Below, in pieces: positions 36,061 through 48,191 of a stretch of 64,000 nucleotides of DNA. The translations under genes and the position numbers were made by a program. Below the pieces are notes generated by a model. It was not told where the DNA came from. It made no database searches and saw only the letters and a program-made list of their open reading frames with translations. Position 1 is the stretch's first letter, and every line of letters begins with the position of its first letter. Source of the stretch: Sapria himalayana (taxonomy: Eukaryota; Streptophyta; Magnoliopsida; Malpighiales; Rafflesiaceae); assembly GCA_029783825.1 (NCBI GenBank), contig JAREIK010017110.1, positions 20,021 to 84,020 of the forward strand, in the 5' to 3' direction.

Positions 36061-39000
36061 CAGCTTCTGCTTTTGAATTCTAATATATAGGTATTTTTAT
36101 TTATCTAATATGATTATGCCTTTATATTTCTATGGTATATCAGCCCCCTCAAACTCTTGTAACCCTTTCTTCAAGCCTTCTTTAGCTAAGTTGTCTGCTA
36201 AAACATTAGCTTCCATATATATATATATGCATAACTTCCCCTTTTATGTAAGTAAAAAGACTATTGATTGACTCTATCTATTCATGATACTGCCACATTT
36301 CTATCTTATTCATGACCAGATTCACTAGTATACTAGAATCTACCTGTACTCGTATGTTAATATAAGAGTTTTCTTTGCATATTTAAGGCCTTTATCTAAG
36401 GCTAAAATTTTTACAAGCAAGACTGAGGATGCTTTTTATTTCATTGTAAATGCTTTTAGAATGCTACCCTGCTCATTTCTTATCACACCTCCTCCCCCTG
36501 CCATTTTCATATCTATTAAAACTACCATCTATGTTTAGGGCAAGCCTTCCCCGTGGAGATTTTTTCCAACACACTATTCTAACCTCATGAATTTTTTTCT
36601 TTAATTGTATGTAATCTTCATATCCTTTTTTTTCATCATCCATTTCCATGTTTCTAAGTTTTAATGGGAATCCTACTAATATCCATGAACAATCTTTTTA
36701 TTTTCTTCTATTATATGATTAGCATTCATTTTAATATTTTCAAACCTACTTCTATTCATGGCTTTCCATAGATTCCACATTGTAATGTGCATGATGTAAT
36801 TCCTCAGCCAGTTACATACTTTATTCTTTGTGTGACTTATCCTCCATCTCATTAATCTTTCCTTGATATCTTCTAGCTTATTGCTTACTTGTGCATCTCT
36901 CCCTAGATATTCCCAGATTTCCACAACTATCTTTCTTGTTAAAAATAGCTGATTTGTGCTTTCTATGCTAGTGTAACAACATTCACATCTGGAAGTTAAT
37001 TTAATCTTTTTCAACTGAATATTCGAGTCCACTATAATAACTTTGATAAGAGCTTCCACATAAATACATTAATTTTTTGAAGGATCTTTTTCACCCAGGC
37101 TCCCTTAAAAACTTATTGACTAATTTTTTCTTTTCTTACAAATATTTTTGTGCTTTTAAGCGTGAACCTCCCCTATGGATGTAGAGTCCATCTCCATTCA
37201 TTATTGATTAGGCGTGAATTACTTTCAACTAATTCTTTTTATTTAAGCATCATGTTCCAACTTCTAGATGCTTTTTTAACATTCTTACATGTTTTATTTC
37301 CTGACCCATATCTAGCTTTCATATAACTAGCCCACAGGCTATCATTCTACTTGAGCCTTCACCAGTTCTTACATGCCTAGGCCTTGGCTATATCATTTAA
37401 TTTATTCAAGCCTAGACCCACTTCCTCCTTTAAACAGCATATATCTTCCCATTTTTTCCAATGTAGCTTATTTTTTCCTGATTCTTTACCCCATAGAAAG
37501 TTAGTCATTTCCTTTTCTAAGTTATTCAAGATCTTCTTTGGTAGCTGTAAGGACATTAATATGTGTGCTATAGTTCCTTGTAGGACATGTTTACCTAATT
37601 TGATCTGTCCACCATACTTAACATATTCTCCTTCCATCCCACTATTTTACCTCTTAATTTATTCATTAAAAATGTTAGATATTCTTCTTTCAGTCTACCC
37701 TCGTATATAGGACAACCCAAGTACATTAATGCCTCTTTACTCTGCTCAAAGCCTATAATTCTTTTCTCTTTGAATTGTCCTTTCAGGTGTTTTCCATGAA
37801 ACCACAAATTGACATTTATTTTTATTAAGTTGTTGTCCGTTTCTACCACTACTGTGTCAAATAGTTTCATCATATTCTTCAGTGATTTGCTCTCAACATT
37901 TGTAAAAACAATTAAAACATCCAAATAGGCTAGGAAGCTTACATTCAGAGTATATCTAGGTTGTTTAAGGCTAGTAATATTGCCCTCCATTTTTTCTTTT
38001 AAACTTGCTATTAAGAATTATATATATATATATAATAATATAATAATGGAGATAAAGGATCCCCCTGTCTAAGTCCACTAACTGGCTTAAATTCACCACA
38101 TGCCTCCCCATTAATTAGAATTTTAACCCATGCGATAGAGATGCATATATACATTAAATCTATATAATTCCAAAAATCTCATTTTCCTCATCATGTAACA
38201 TAAAATGCCTCATTCCACTCTGTCAAATACTTTAGACAAATGTAATTTCATAACCACATTATGGCCCCTAACTTTGACCACTATTTATTTTATCAATTCT
38301 ACAGTAAAATTAATGTTTTCCATCATTAATCTATTTTTAATGAATCCTACTTGTTCTATCGAAATAATGAAAAGAATTACCCTATTTAGTCTATTCTGGA
38401 GGACTTTTGTTAAAAATTTATACACCGAATTATATATACTACTAGGTCTATAATCTTCACTTTGTTGCGGATTATCTTTCTTGGGTATCAGTACAATATA
38501 TGAGCTGACCCATGATTTTATGATTTTTGCTCATGCAAAAACCCAAGCAATTGTGGCAGTCAGCTCTTTATTTATTATATTATAGGTTTGCTAATAGAAA
38601 CCATATTCCATCAGTTTGGACCCACTACACTGTCTTATTTCAACTAAAGACTATATATTTTATCTTCTCCTCTCTAGGGCACTCTTCTAGTAGTTTATTT
38701 TGTTCTTCAGTTACTCTTTTGTCTATTTTTCGATTTAAGGAGTCATCCCTTTGGTGGCAGTGACCATATCGATGTCTTTTAAAATAATCTTACAAAACAT
38801 TTTTAAGGTCTCCTTCCTCATCTATCCACTTGCCAATATCATTTTTGATACCATTTATTTCTTTCTTTGATTTCTTAATTTCGTAACTACTTTGAAAAAC
38901 TTAGTGTTTCTATCCTTTTCCTTAAGCCACTTTATTTTGACTCTGTATTTCTAAAAAATTTCTTCCATATTCAGCAATAATTTTAATTCCACATTTGCTT

Positions 39001-39230
39001 TATTTAATTTAATTCTACAAGGTTCATCCTGTTTATTTCATGCTCTATTTCTAATTTACTCACTTTAGATTTGGTATCCTGAATATTCTTGTTTATATTC
39101 TCAAATCTTTCTCTATTCCACCTACTAAATTCAAATATTAATCTACGTAATTTTATAGCTAGAACATGGATGGGATTCCTATTTGTTGGCTCTTGCCATG
39201 AGTTTATTACTATTTCATCAAACTCTTTAT
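36060..39230 (-). pseudogene. LINE-D ORF2 fragment: RT, zf-RVT, RNase H
   Basis: It begins between endonuclease and RT. Visible parts: FENINKNIQDTKSKVSKLE linker near 39090; RT motifs near 38200-38450; the RT-thumb ORF 37595-37990, in which the YADD box reads YLDV (37916-37927), removing one catalytic Asp; LHWKKWEDICCLKEEVG (37377-37637), normally the segment before zf-RVT; zf-RVT with KLTSRCECCYTSIESTNQLF and VCNWLRNYIMHITMWNLWK (36676-37059); and an RNase H remnant down to about 36060, where the usual TAG stop is CAG. The endonuclease and all of ORF1 are absent. It was dead on arrival by 5' truncation and has decayed further. Confidence 0.82.
38019..38040 (+). repeat. (TA)n microsatellite in LINE-D RT
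   Basis: A TA run of about nine units followed by AATAATATAATAATGG, at the position corresponding to 9388 in LINE-A and 20404 in LINE-B. Confidence 0.85.
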
Positions 39231-41749
39231 ATTCTTCTTATTCTTCTTATTCTTCTTATTCTTCGTATTCTCTTATTCTTATTATTCTTCTTATTCTTCG
39301 TATTCTTCTTATTCTTTTATTCTTCTTATTCTTCTTTTTTTTTTATTCTTCTTATTCTTCTTATTGTTTTTTTCTTGTTATTATTGTTATTCTTATTATT
39401 CTTTTTATTCTTCTTATTCTTCTAATTTTTTTATTCTTAATATTCTTTTAATTTTTTTTATTCATCTTATTCATCTTATTCTTTTATTCATCTTATTCTT
39501 CAAATTCTACATATTTTTATTATTTTTCTAAATTTATTATTATTATTCTTCATATTCTTCATATTCTTATTATTCTTCATATTCTTCTTATTCTTATTAT
39601 TCTTCTTATTTTTATTATTCTTCTTATTATTCTTATAATTCTTATTATTCTTATTCTTTTATTCTTCTTATTCTTCTTATTCTTCTATTATTCTTATTCT
39701 TCTTATTCTTCTTATTATTCTTATTCTTCTTATTATTCTTATGTTTATTTTTCTTTTTATCCTACTTATCCTTCATATCCTTCTTATCCATTTTAATCTT
39801 CTTATCCTTCTAATCATTCTTATCCTTCTTTTCCTTCTTAACCTTGTTATCCTTCTAATCCTTCTTATCCTTCTTTTCCTTCTTAACCTTCTTATCCTTC
39901 TAATCCTTCTTATCCTTCTTAACCTTCTTATCCTTTCTTTCTTTCTATCTTTTTATTCCTTATGTTACATCTTATCATTTTTATCATTTTTATTCTTCTT
40001 AATCTTTTTATTCTCTTTATTCTATTTATTCCTCGTATTTATATTATTCTTTTTATTCTTCTTAAATTTATTATACTTCTTATTATTCTATACTTCATTT
40101 TCTTTTATTATATTTTTATTCTTTTTCTTATTATTATTCTTTTTTTTTATTATTCTTCATATTCTACATATTATACATATTCTTTTTATTCTCTTATTCT
40201 TTTATTCTCTTATCCTTCTTATCCTTCATATCCTTCTTATTATTCCTATCCTTCTTATCTATCTTATATTTCTTATATGTGGTATTCTTCTTATCCTTCT
40301 TATCCTTTGTTATCCTTCTTATCCTTCTTATACTACTTTCCTTCTTATCTTTCTTATTTTTCTTATTCTAGTTATTCTTTGTATACTTCTTATTCTTCTT
40401 ATTCTTCATATTCTACTACTTCTTTTTATTCTTCTTGTTATTTTTATTTTTATTTTTATTTTTATTTTTCTTCTTATTTTACTTAGAATTTATATTTTTT
40501 TTATTCTTATTCTTATTATTCTTATTAGTATTAATATTCTTTTTTTTTGTGTCCTTTACTTCTTATTTTTCTTATTATTATTATTATTATTATTATTCTT
40601 AAAATTATTCTAGTTATGTTTAATATTCTTTTCTATTCTAGTACTTTTCTTATTATTTTATTCTTATTATTCTTCTTATTCCTCTTATTTTTCTTATTCT
40701 TCATATTGTTCTTATTCTACTTATTATTTTTAATATACTTATTCTTCTTATTCTTCTTATTCTTTTTATTCTTTTTATTCTTATATTCATCATATTCTTT
40801 TTAATCTTTTATTCTTCTTATTCATCTTGTTCTTTTTATTCATCATATTTTTCTTATTCTTCTTATTCTTATTATTCTTCTTATTCATATTATTCTTCTT
40901 ATCCTTCTTATTCATCTTATTCTAATTATACTTCTAATCTTCTTATCCTTCTTATCCTACTTATCCTTGTTATCCTTATTATTCTTCTTATCTATTTATC
41001 CTTCTTATTCTACTTATCCTTCTTATCCTTGTTATTATTCTTTTCTTTTTATTCTTCTTATTCCTCTAATTTTACTTATTCTTCTTAATTTTTTTATTTT
41101 TTATACATCTTATTCTACTATACTTCTTAATCTTTTTATTATACATATTCTTCTTATTCTTCTAATTCTTCTTATTTTTCTTATTCTTCTTAATCTACAT
41201 ATTATTCATTTTCTTTATATCATTCTTATTCTTCTTATTCTTTTATTCTTCTTAATCTTTTTATTCCTGTTATTTTTTTTCATTTTTATTATTTCTTCTA
41301 TTCTAACTATTCTTTTTATTCTTATTATTATTTTTATTCTCATTTTTCTTCTGATTTTTCATATTCTTCTTATTCTTCTTATTTTTCTTATGCATATTAT
41401 TCTATTATTTTATTATTCTTTTTATTCTTGGTATTTTTCATATTTTTCATATCTTCTTATTATTCATATATTCTCATTCTTTTTATTTTTATTATTCTTA
41501 TTATTCTTATTATTCATTTTATTACTTTTCTTCTTCTTACTCTATTTATTATTCTAATTCTTATTATTATTCTTAGTCATCTTATTCATCATTTTATTAT
41601 TATTCTACATATTCTTTTTATTCTTTGTATTCTTCTTACTTATTTTGTATACTTATGAATCTACTTATTATTCATATTCTATTTCTTATACTTATTCTTC
41701 TTATTCTTCTTGTACTTATTATTCTTTTTATTCTTATTATTCTTATTTT
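39231..41749 (+). repeat. Satellite array 5, (TTATTCTTC)n with TTATCCTTC sub-block
   Basis: About 2.5 kb. The stretch 39760-40340 is dominated by a variant unit TTATCCTTC; the same variant block recurs in array 6 at 48955-49270. Further landmarks are shared in the same order with array 6: TTTTACTTAGAATTT at 40483 and 49333; TTATGTTTAATATTC at 40615 and 49489; CATTTTTATTATTTCTTC at 41280 and 50147. Array 5 is therefore one copy of a 2.4-kb higher-order repeat. Confidence 0.93.
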
Positions 41750-41764
41750 AATTTTTGTTATTAT
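41750..41764 (+). repeat. Candidate target-site duplication, left of LINE-E
   Basis: AATTTTTGTTATTAT here and AATTATTGTTATCAT at 48177-48191 match at 13 of 15 positions and would bracket LINE-E exactly. The length equals the perfect 15-bp duplication around element H. Caution: the surroundings are T-rich repeat. Confidence 0.45.
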
Positions 41765-41882
41765 GGTTCAACCATCTTTGTTCTTATGAAAAAATGCTCT
41801 CAACTTCTAGAAAGAGAAAATCCAAATTCTAGAGAGAGAAAACCTCCATCTTGGGCAGAAAATAGCCAATCTTGAGCTCAAA
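41765..41882 (+). promoter_or_regulatory. LINE-E 5' leader
   Basis: The leader contains GCTCTCAACTTCTAGAAAGA and TTCTAGAGAGAGAAAACCTC before the ORF1 ATG. The motif pair TTCTAGARAGA and AGAGAGAGAAAnCTCCA recurs in the leaders of Z, A and B. A hairpin-like GGTTCAACC lies at its start (41765). A promoter role is inferred from position and conservation only. Confidence 0.5.
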
Positions 41883-43312
41883 ATGGGGCAAGAGGATTTC
41901 CTAACTCATAGGAAGTCATTTGCCTCAATACTAAAAGGGCCCGTGCTCATATCCCCTCTATTCGGGAACAAACAGGAACTACCGGCGGTATTTTTCTCTC
42001 CTTCTGAACTCACGAAAATGGCAGAACCATTTGAGTTGACCTTGGTTGGTAAGTTCTCTCATGGTAGACCGAGCTCCAAAGACATTCGGGATTTCCTAAC
42101 CTCACTAAGGCTCAAAGGGGCAGCAAAAATAGGAGACTTCGACTCCAAACATGTTTTCCTACAACTCACGGAGGAGGATGATTACTATAGAATATGGATG
42201 CGAGGTATGTGGTTTATCAATGGCTTTCCTATGCGTATGCTAAAATGGACGAATGAATTCACCCCGTAGGAAGAGTCACCTATTACACCGGTTTGCTTTC
42301 TACTACCTAATCACCCTCTAACATTCTATAACAAAGCTGCTCTCTTCTCAATTGCCTCGTGTGTGGGTAAACCGATGAAGATGGATGAGGCTACTGCCTC
42401 GATATCAAGACCTCATAGTGCTCACGTATGCATTGAAACGTATTTGCTATCGATGCTCCCACACAGACTGTGGATAGGAAGTGATGTCAACACAGGGTTT
42501 TGGCAAACCATTATTACCGAATACCTTCCAACATATTGTATGACATGTAAAAGAATGGGGCATGGTGAAGAAGACTGTAGGATGGGCTCGGACATCAAAG
42601 AGTATGGCAATGAAAGGGGAGGAAGGGGAAGAATACAGAAATGGAGGAGGAAGGGAAGCCCAAGTATAGGACCTCCTTTACTCTCTAATGATATCCCGAA
42701 TGAAGTACCTCCAAGGAGTGATGCTAGAAGCTCAGGCGGGGGGAGAGGTTTTGACTCGGAAAGGAGTAGTGAGGGAGAAGGCAAAGCCGAGGAGGAAGTG
42801 AAGACATGGAAGGAGGAGAGAAGCCCCCGACTAAGGAGGTTTGCATACTTGGTGAAGAATTAGGAACATTATTCCAGCAGGATTGGGTCTTTCCTAATTC
42901 TAATAAGAGGCGGGCTATGAAGGTTAGGAGCAAGAGGAGTGTGAGAGACAAAGAAGAAGACTTAAGCTGGATTGATACAGATGTGCTGGGTTTTTCAGAA
43001 GAAGAATTTGAGGTAAAAAGCTGTGATTTCCCAACTCAAAGCAAGGCTATGGAAAGGCTGGAAATAAACAATCCTAAAGATGATCTGGTAATGGCCATAA
43101 AAATATGGGATTCCAGTACAAGAGAAAAGGCTATGGAGGAGATTAAAACAATGGCTTTACCGCTTGGAAAAAGTTTAAAGGATAAGAGGATTGAACCGGT
43201 TTGTGCAATTAGCGCCATAAGACCCCCGAGGAACATGAAGAAATGCATTAATATGGAACATGAATCAAAGCGTTGGATGAGAGCGCAGACTAAATCAGCA
43301 GGTCATGAATAG
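41883..43312 (+). pseudogene. LINE-E ORF1: DUF4283 and CCHC zinc knuckle, one stop and one frameshift
   Basis: ORF1 would be the RNA-binding chaperone that coats the LINE transcript. The ATG at 41883 opens MGQEDFLTHRKSF. The DUF4283 core runs from about residue 50 to 185 (IRDFLTSLRLKGAAK, IWMRGMWFINGFPMRMLKW, VGKPMKMDEATASISRPH). A CCHC knuckle CMTCKRMGHGEEDC (Cys at 42537) is followed by a Gly/Arg/Glu-rich low-complexity tail and a C-terminal domain with MKKCINMEHESKRW. It is broken by a TAG at 42267-42269, with the same frame continuing to 42863, and by one frameshift near 42800 into the frame that ends at 43312. It is only these two lesions from open, the best ORF1 in the window. Confidence 0.88.
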
Positions 43313-46300
43313 ATATATATATTTGAATATAAGAGGGGTGGCCAACACATCCACCCTAAACAGAATAAAAAGCTTATTAAAATTTATAAACTAAAGACTA
43401 TAATTATAACCGAACCAATGGTAGATAAAATAAATTAGATCAATATAAAAAATTGATGGGGTTTGTTAATGCAATAGCGAATTTGAATGGGAAAATTTGG
43501 GTCATGTGGGATAGGATGATAGAAATCATAATATTAAAGGATGCAGATCAAGTAATAGATTTCAAAGTTATCAGTTATACAGAATTTTTAATGTCGGCAG
43601 TTTATGCGAAAAACTCCAAGGAAGGGAGGAAAATGTTATGGCATGACATGGAGGAAATAGTGGTGAAGGATCTTCCTTGGGTTATTGGTGGAGACTTCAA
43701 TGTAATAAGAAGTCCTAGTTAGAAAAAAGGAGGAAGACATTTGGATGCAGAGGCGATGTCACATTTTAATGAGGCGATTGCTAATGTAAATCTTATTGAA
43801 GTTGATTTCTTAGGGGCAAGATATACATGGTGCAATAACTGGAAGAAGCGGGGAGCGATCTGGGCAAGACTAGACAGGTTTTTGTTCAATGTGAAATGGG
43901 TAGATTTACATGGATCTACAACTATTAACCATTTAAATAGAACTTGTTCTGATCATAGTCCTATACTATTGACTTACTAGAATAAATATAAGCACATAAA
44001 AATGTTTAAATTTCAGAATATGTGGGGTTTGCACAATAATTTTGAAGAAGTAGTAAGGAAATCATGGATGGAAAAGGCTACAGGGAACCCACTACAAGTT
44101 TTAGCGACAAAAATGCATAGGTTAAGAACTAGTTTAATTACATGGAATAAAGAAGTATTTGAGAATATCAATAGAAATATAAAGAAGGCTTTGGAAAGGG
44201 TGGAGAAGAGTGAAATAGAATATGAGAGAGATCAAAATGAGAAGAGACAAGTAGAATTAAGTCGAGCAGAGGCAGAATTGAGACTTAGTATAAACATGGA
44301 AGAGGTTTTCTGGAAACAAAGAGCTAGAATTAAGTGGCTTAAGGAGGGAGATAATAATACTAGATTCTTTCACACTATGGCAAAAATCAAATCCCAAAAA
44401 CAAAAAAATTAAAGCTATAAAAAATTTAAAGGGTAAATGGGTTGAAAAAGAAGAGGAGGTAAAACACAATTAGAAGAATATTTAAAATTACACTTGTGCG
44501 AAAATGTGAGGAGAGAAGGAAACAGCTTGTTACAGAAAATAAAACATCAAGTCACGAATGAAGATAATAAGAAGCTGGCTGAATTTCCAGATGAGTAGGA
44601 GGTGAAGGTTGTTGTATTTAGTATGAATAAAGATAGTGCGGCTGGTCCAGATGGCTGGTACAATGCATTTTTTTCAAATTTGCTGGCATATTATCAAAAT
44701 AGATCTGATACAGGCTATAAACTGGATATATGCAGGAGCAGAAATTACAAAATCGTGGGCAAGTTGTTTATTGTGCTTATTCCTAAAGTTGAAAATCCAC
44801 AAAAAATGCGAAGATTTCCGGCCAATTAGTCTGTGTAACTCAATATATAAAATCTTAACAAAGTTGTTATAAAATAGGCTAAGTGATATATTTCCTAACA
44901 TAATTTCACAAGAACAATCGAGTTTTGTTAAAAATAGATTGATAATGAAAAATATTAGCCTGGCATCAGAAATGATGAGAGAGATTGGAGTCAAAGTAAG
45001 ATGTCATAATTTGGTCTTAAAACTTGACCTGTCAAAAGCATTTGACAGGGTAGAATGGTCAATCTTATGCTATATAATGCGTAAGATGGGCTTTTTAGAA
45101 TTTTGGATAGATTTGATATATAGATGTATATCAAGCTTGTGGGTTAGAATCATAATAAATGGGAGGATATGGGAGGAGTTTAAGCCTGTAAGAGGGCTAA
45201 GGCAAGGAGATCCACTATCACCCTATTTATTCAATATCTACATGGAATCATTGCTGATAAATTTAAAAGATAAAATGAAAAAAAAAAGAAAATTCTATTG
45301 TTCAAGCAACCTAAGAACACTCCACAAGTCTATTGTTTGGCATATGCAGATGATGTGATCATTTTTACTAATGCCAGTAGGAAATCTCTTGTTAATTTGA
45401 TGGAATTATTACACACGCTAGAAGAGGAAACATCTCAAACTCTAAATATTTAGAAGTGTCAATTTATGCTTGCTGCAAAAGCACTAGATAAAACTGCTCA
45501 AAAAGTTATAAATATTATGAGCTTTACCGAAAAGAAAGGTTCATTAATGTACCTGGGCTGTCCCATTTTTGAGGGGAGACTAAGAGAAGAATATTTAAGT
45601 TACCAGGTGACGAGAATGAAAGGAAGAACAGCGGGCTGGAAGGAAAATCTCTTAAGTATGGGGGTAAAATTACATTGATTGCGCATGTATTACAAGGTTC
45701 ACTCGCACATATTTTAACCATCATGTATCCTTTAAAAAAAACTATAAAAAGTCTGGAAAAAGAAATGGCAAACTTCTTGTGGGCAAAAAGGGATGGCAGG
45801 CCAAAACTACACTAGAAAAAATGAGAGGACCTATGCTTTCCCAAGGAGGAGGCAGGTTTGGAATTTACAAGTATTACAGATATGACTAGTGCATGGGCCT
45901 GCAAAAGTTGGTGGAGGTTGAAAGAAAATGATAGCCTGTGGGTAAGGTTTATCCGTGTCAAGTATGAATGGGAAAAAGAACAATTCAAAGATTCGAAGAA
46001 AGCATCTAAAGCCTGGAAGTCAATGATAAAGCAAAAAAATTTAGTAGAAGCTCACTCTAGATTAAATAAAATCGGATGGAAATGGACACCAAATGCAGAA
46101 GGGAAATATACTCTTAAATCAGGAAAGAATATAATTAGGAAAAAACACAAACATAGACCGATTTTTAAAGAGTTCTGGAAAAATGATACCCCACAGAAAA
46201 TGAAAACACTAATGTGGAGGATGCTCATAGGAGCCACACCAGTAAATTTAAATATACAGAAGAAAGGCATAAAACTGGTGTCAAGATGTGAATGTTTCCA

Positions 46301-47212
46301 CATAGAGATAGAAAGTACGGATCATCTCTTTTTGAAAGGGAAGATAGCAAAGTAGATATGGAGACAACTGGAAGGCGGACAGCTAAAAGAGGACAAATTA
46401 GAGGATAGACTGATACACTGGAATGTGGAGAAAACCTAAAGCTGGGTTCATGCTTGGTTTAGGAGTAACGTTCCCTCGGTAACAATTTGGCGCATATGGA
46501 AAGCTAGAAATAGAAGCAGGTTTGAAGGAGTACAGATGAATTCAGAAGAATTTCTAAAAGATATAAAAAAGGAAATCTCAATTATTTCTGCATTAAAACC
46601 GATTAAGACTGGTAACACCGATAGATCAAAAATACTGAGAATTCAATGCGGGCTAAGTATCAAAAAAGAAGGGTGGTTGGGTCTAAAGAAAGTTTCTTGG
46701 ACTAAACCACCAAATAGAATGTTGGCTCTCAATACGGATGAAAGTTTTAATAGGGATATTGGAATAGCTGGTGGAGGAGGTGTCATCAGGGACACATAGG
46801 GTTTGATTATAAGAGCTTTCACTATGAAAGATAAAGCTAATTCAACCTACAATCAGAAATCCAAGCCTTGCTTAGGGGGCTTTAGATTTTCAAAAGGCTG
46901 AATCTTAAAAAGATTCAAATTCAAGTGGACTCAAAGCTGGTGGAAGGGCTAGCATTAAAAAGATTGCAAATGTGGAGATTTGAAGAAGACACGGAAAATA
47001 TAAGGGAATTAATGAAAGTGCTGGAAGCCACAATTTCACATACATATAGGAAGGCCAATACACTTGCGGATAAACTAGCAAAGGAGGGCATGCTTAGAGG
47101 TATGCAAGAATTTGATGAGCATGCTATTCCTAAAAAATTTGCAGGGATGGCTAAGCTGGATAAAATGACCTTTTTATATGTTAGATTATGTAGGCAAATA
47201 GAGGGTACATAG
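43305..47212 (+). pseudogene. LINE-E ORF2: endonuclease, reverse transcriptase, zf-RVT, RNase H
   Basis: The start ATG at 43305 lies inside the ORF1 stop context CATGAATAG. Endonuclease: LNIRGVANTST, IITEPM, VIGGDFNVI and CSDHSPILL (43326-43970). Linker: MEEVFWKQRARIKWLKEGD. Reverse transcriptase: DSAAGPDGW near 44640, RPISLCNSIYKIL, LVLKLDLSKAFDRVEWSI near 45020, [18 protein letters not shown] near 45200, YADD intact at 45343-45354. Then LGCPIFEGRLREEYLS, zf-RVT with KLVSRCECFHIEIESTDHLF near 46290, and RNase H with LNTDESFN, QVDSKLV and HTYRKANTLADKLAKEG near 47045 (all three motif groups present). Lesions are about ten in-frame TAG, two or three TAA and a few frameshifts at A runs (44400) or elsewhere (44690, 45300). 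Confidence 0.9.
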
Positions 47213-48176
47213 AATATAGGATAAAGGGGGGAATGTTGCTGCAGGACCCTAGCCTAGTGAGGGTGGGGATATAGTGTGCAAGAGATGGTGGTTAGCCTGG
47301 GGATTTCCTCTTTGTCTATTTCTGCATTTTCTGCAGAAATAAGGAGGCATTACAGGGACTTAAGGAATTCATAGATGTTAATAGCAACTTTCTTTAATTA
47401 TTAAACATGTATGGATAAGTAGGAACACGTATCTACAAAAACATATTTTCTTAAATTTTTGATTGCATAAAATTTTGCAGGAAAAGGAACATTTAAAGAA
47501 GTATGGTTACTTGGTAAATTTTCCTTAAATATTGTTACTGTATGTTCTATTTTTGTAGGAACTTTTAACGAATCTGCTAAGGACAGAAACAAGGGACTGG
47601 GGATGGAAACTAGATGGTTTCAGTGAGTCATTAGGGCCACGTCTGTAATAGGAAGCCAGAGCCTACAAGGTGTTTGTATAAATGTCTGCAATGAGATGCG
47701 TTAGAGGCTGTAAAAATGAGTCAGTGACTACTGGGTGTTTGTATGAATGTCTGTGCATGTGGTCTTTGAAATATACTAGATTGTTTGTATAAATGTCTGA
47801 ATTCTAGAAGTAGTGGTTGATTGAGAAATTGGGTTTTGGGTGGTCACATCTGGAAAGTGGACCTCTGGAATCTCAAAGCCGAGAAAGAATAATGGATAAA
47901 GGGAAAGCAACGGAAGCTCAAGATAGGAGAAAGTAGAGGAAGAAAAGTTCTAAAATTCATTTGCAAATGTTTTTTCATATTAGAATTTCAGAGTGCTAGC
48001 ATAAAAACTAACTAAAACCCCATTGTTCACAAGACAAAAAGAGGGTTTTATTGGAAAATTTAAATTATGTATTTCTTAATTTTATTTTTTGAGAAAGTGG
48101 GTGTAAAAGGAAAGGGGTAGATTTTAGTTTGTAAAAATGGTATTCCTCTGCCAAAAGAGATGGTTATATTAATAAT
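47213..48176 (+). other. LINE-E 3' UTR with short tandem copies
   Basis: Non-coding. Three copies of TGTTTGTATAAATGTCTG (second copy with one change) start at 47671, 47736 and 47782. The end carries GGTGTAAAAGG and GGTATTCCTCTGCCAAAAG as in the other LINEs. The upstream UTR bears no obvious similarity to that of A-D, so only the last 100 nt are shared between subfamilies. Confidence 0.6.
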
Positions 48177-48191
48177 AATTATTGTTATCAT
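48177..48191 (+). repeat. Candidate target-site duplication, right of LINE-E
   Basis: AATTATTGTTATCAT, partner of the 15-mer at 41750-41764 with two mismatches. Confidence 0.45.

Larger units (their letters stand above)
35128..39230 (-). mobile_element. LINE-D, 5'-truncated copy inserted in the satellite
   Basis: A 4.1-kb minus-strand element with the family 3' terminus (sense end TTAATAAAACAACATTTCCAAAAAA) at 35128. It ends at 39230, exactly after the endonuclease domain, where sense sequence starts KEFDEIVINSWQEPTN. Satellite follows immediately on that side (TTTATATTCTTCTTATTC) and also flanks the 3' end. Array on both sides of a truncated copy is the expected product of target-primed insertion into a pre-existing array. 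It is the clearest case here that the array is the target. Confidence 0.88.
41765..48176 (+). mobile_element. LINE-E, full-length L1-type retrotransposon, best preserved, opposite orientation
   Basis: A 6.41-kb plus-strand element: 118-nt leader, ORF1 (41883-43312), ORF2 (43305-47212) overlapping by 8 nt, and a 0.96-kb 3' UTR. The 3' terminus reads GGTATTCCTCTGCCAAAAG, AGATGG, TATATTAATAATAATT. It belongs to the subfamily of LINE-Z. It is the only LINE here whose sense strand is the pyrimidine-rich strand of the array, and its 3' end lacks the A-rich tail that the minus-strand copies show. All catalytic motifs I looked for are recognisable; the breaks are mainly TAG stops and homopolymer frameshifts. 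Confidence 0.92.

Noticed and set aside
42267..46885. Reassigned UAG codon in LINE-E because most stops are TAG
   Set aside because: TAA stops and frameshifts are also present, and other copies break at other places. Deamination explains TAG excess without a code change.
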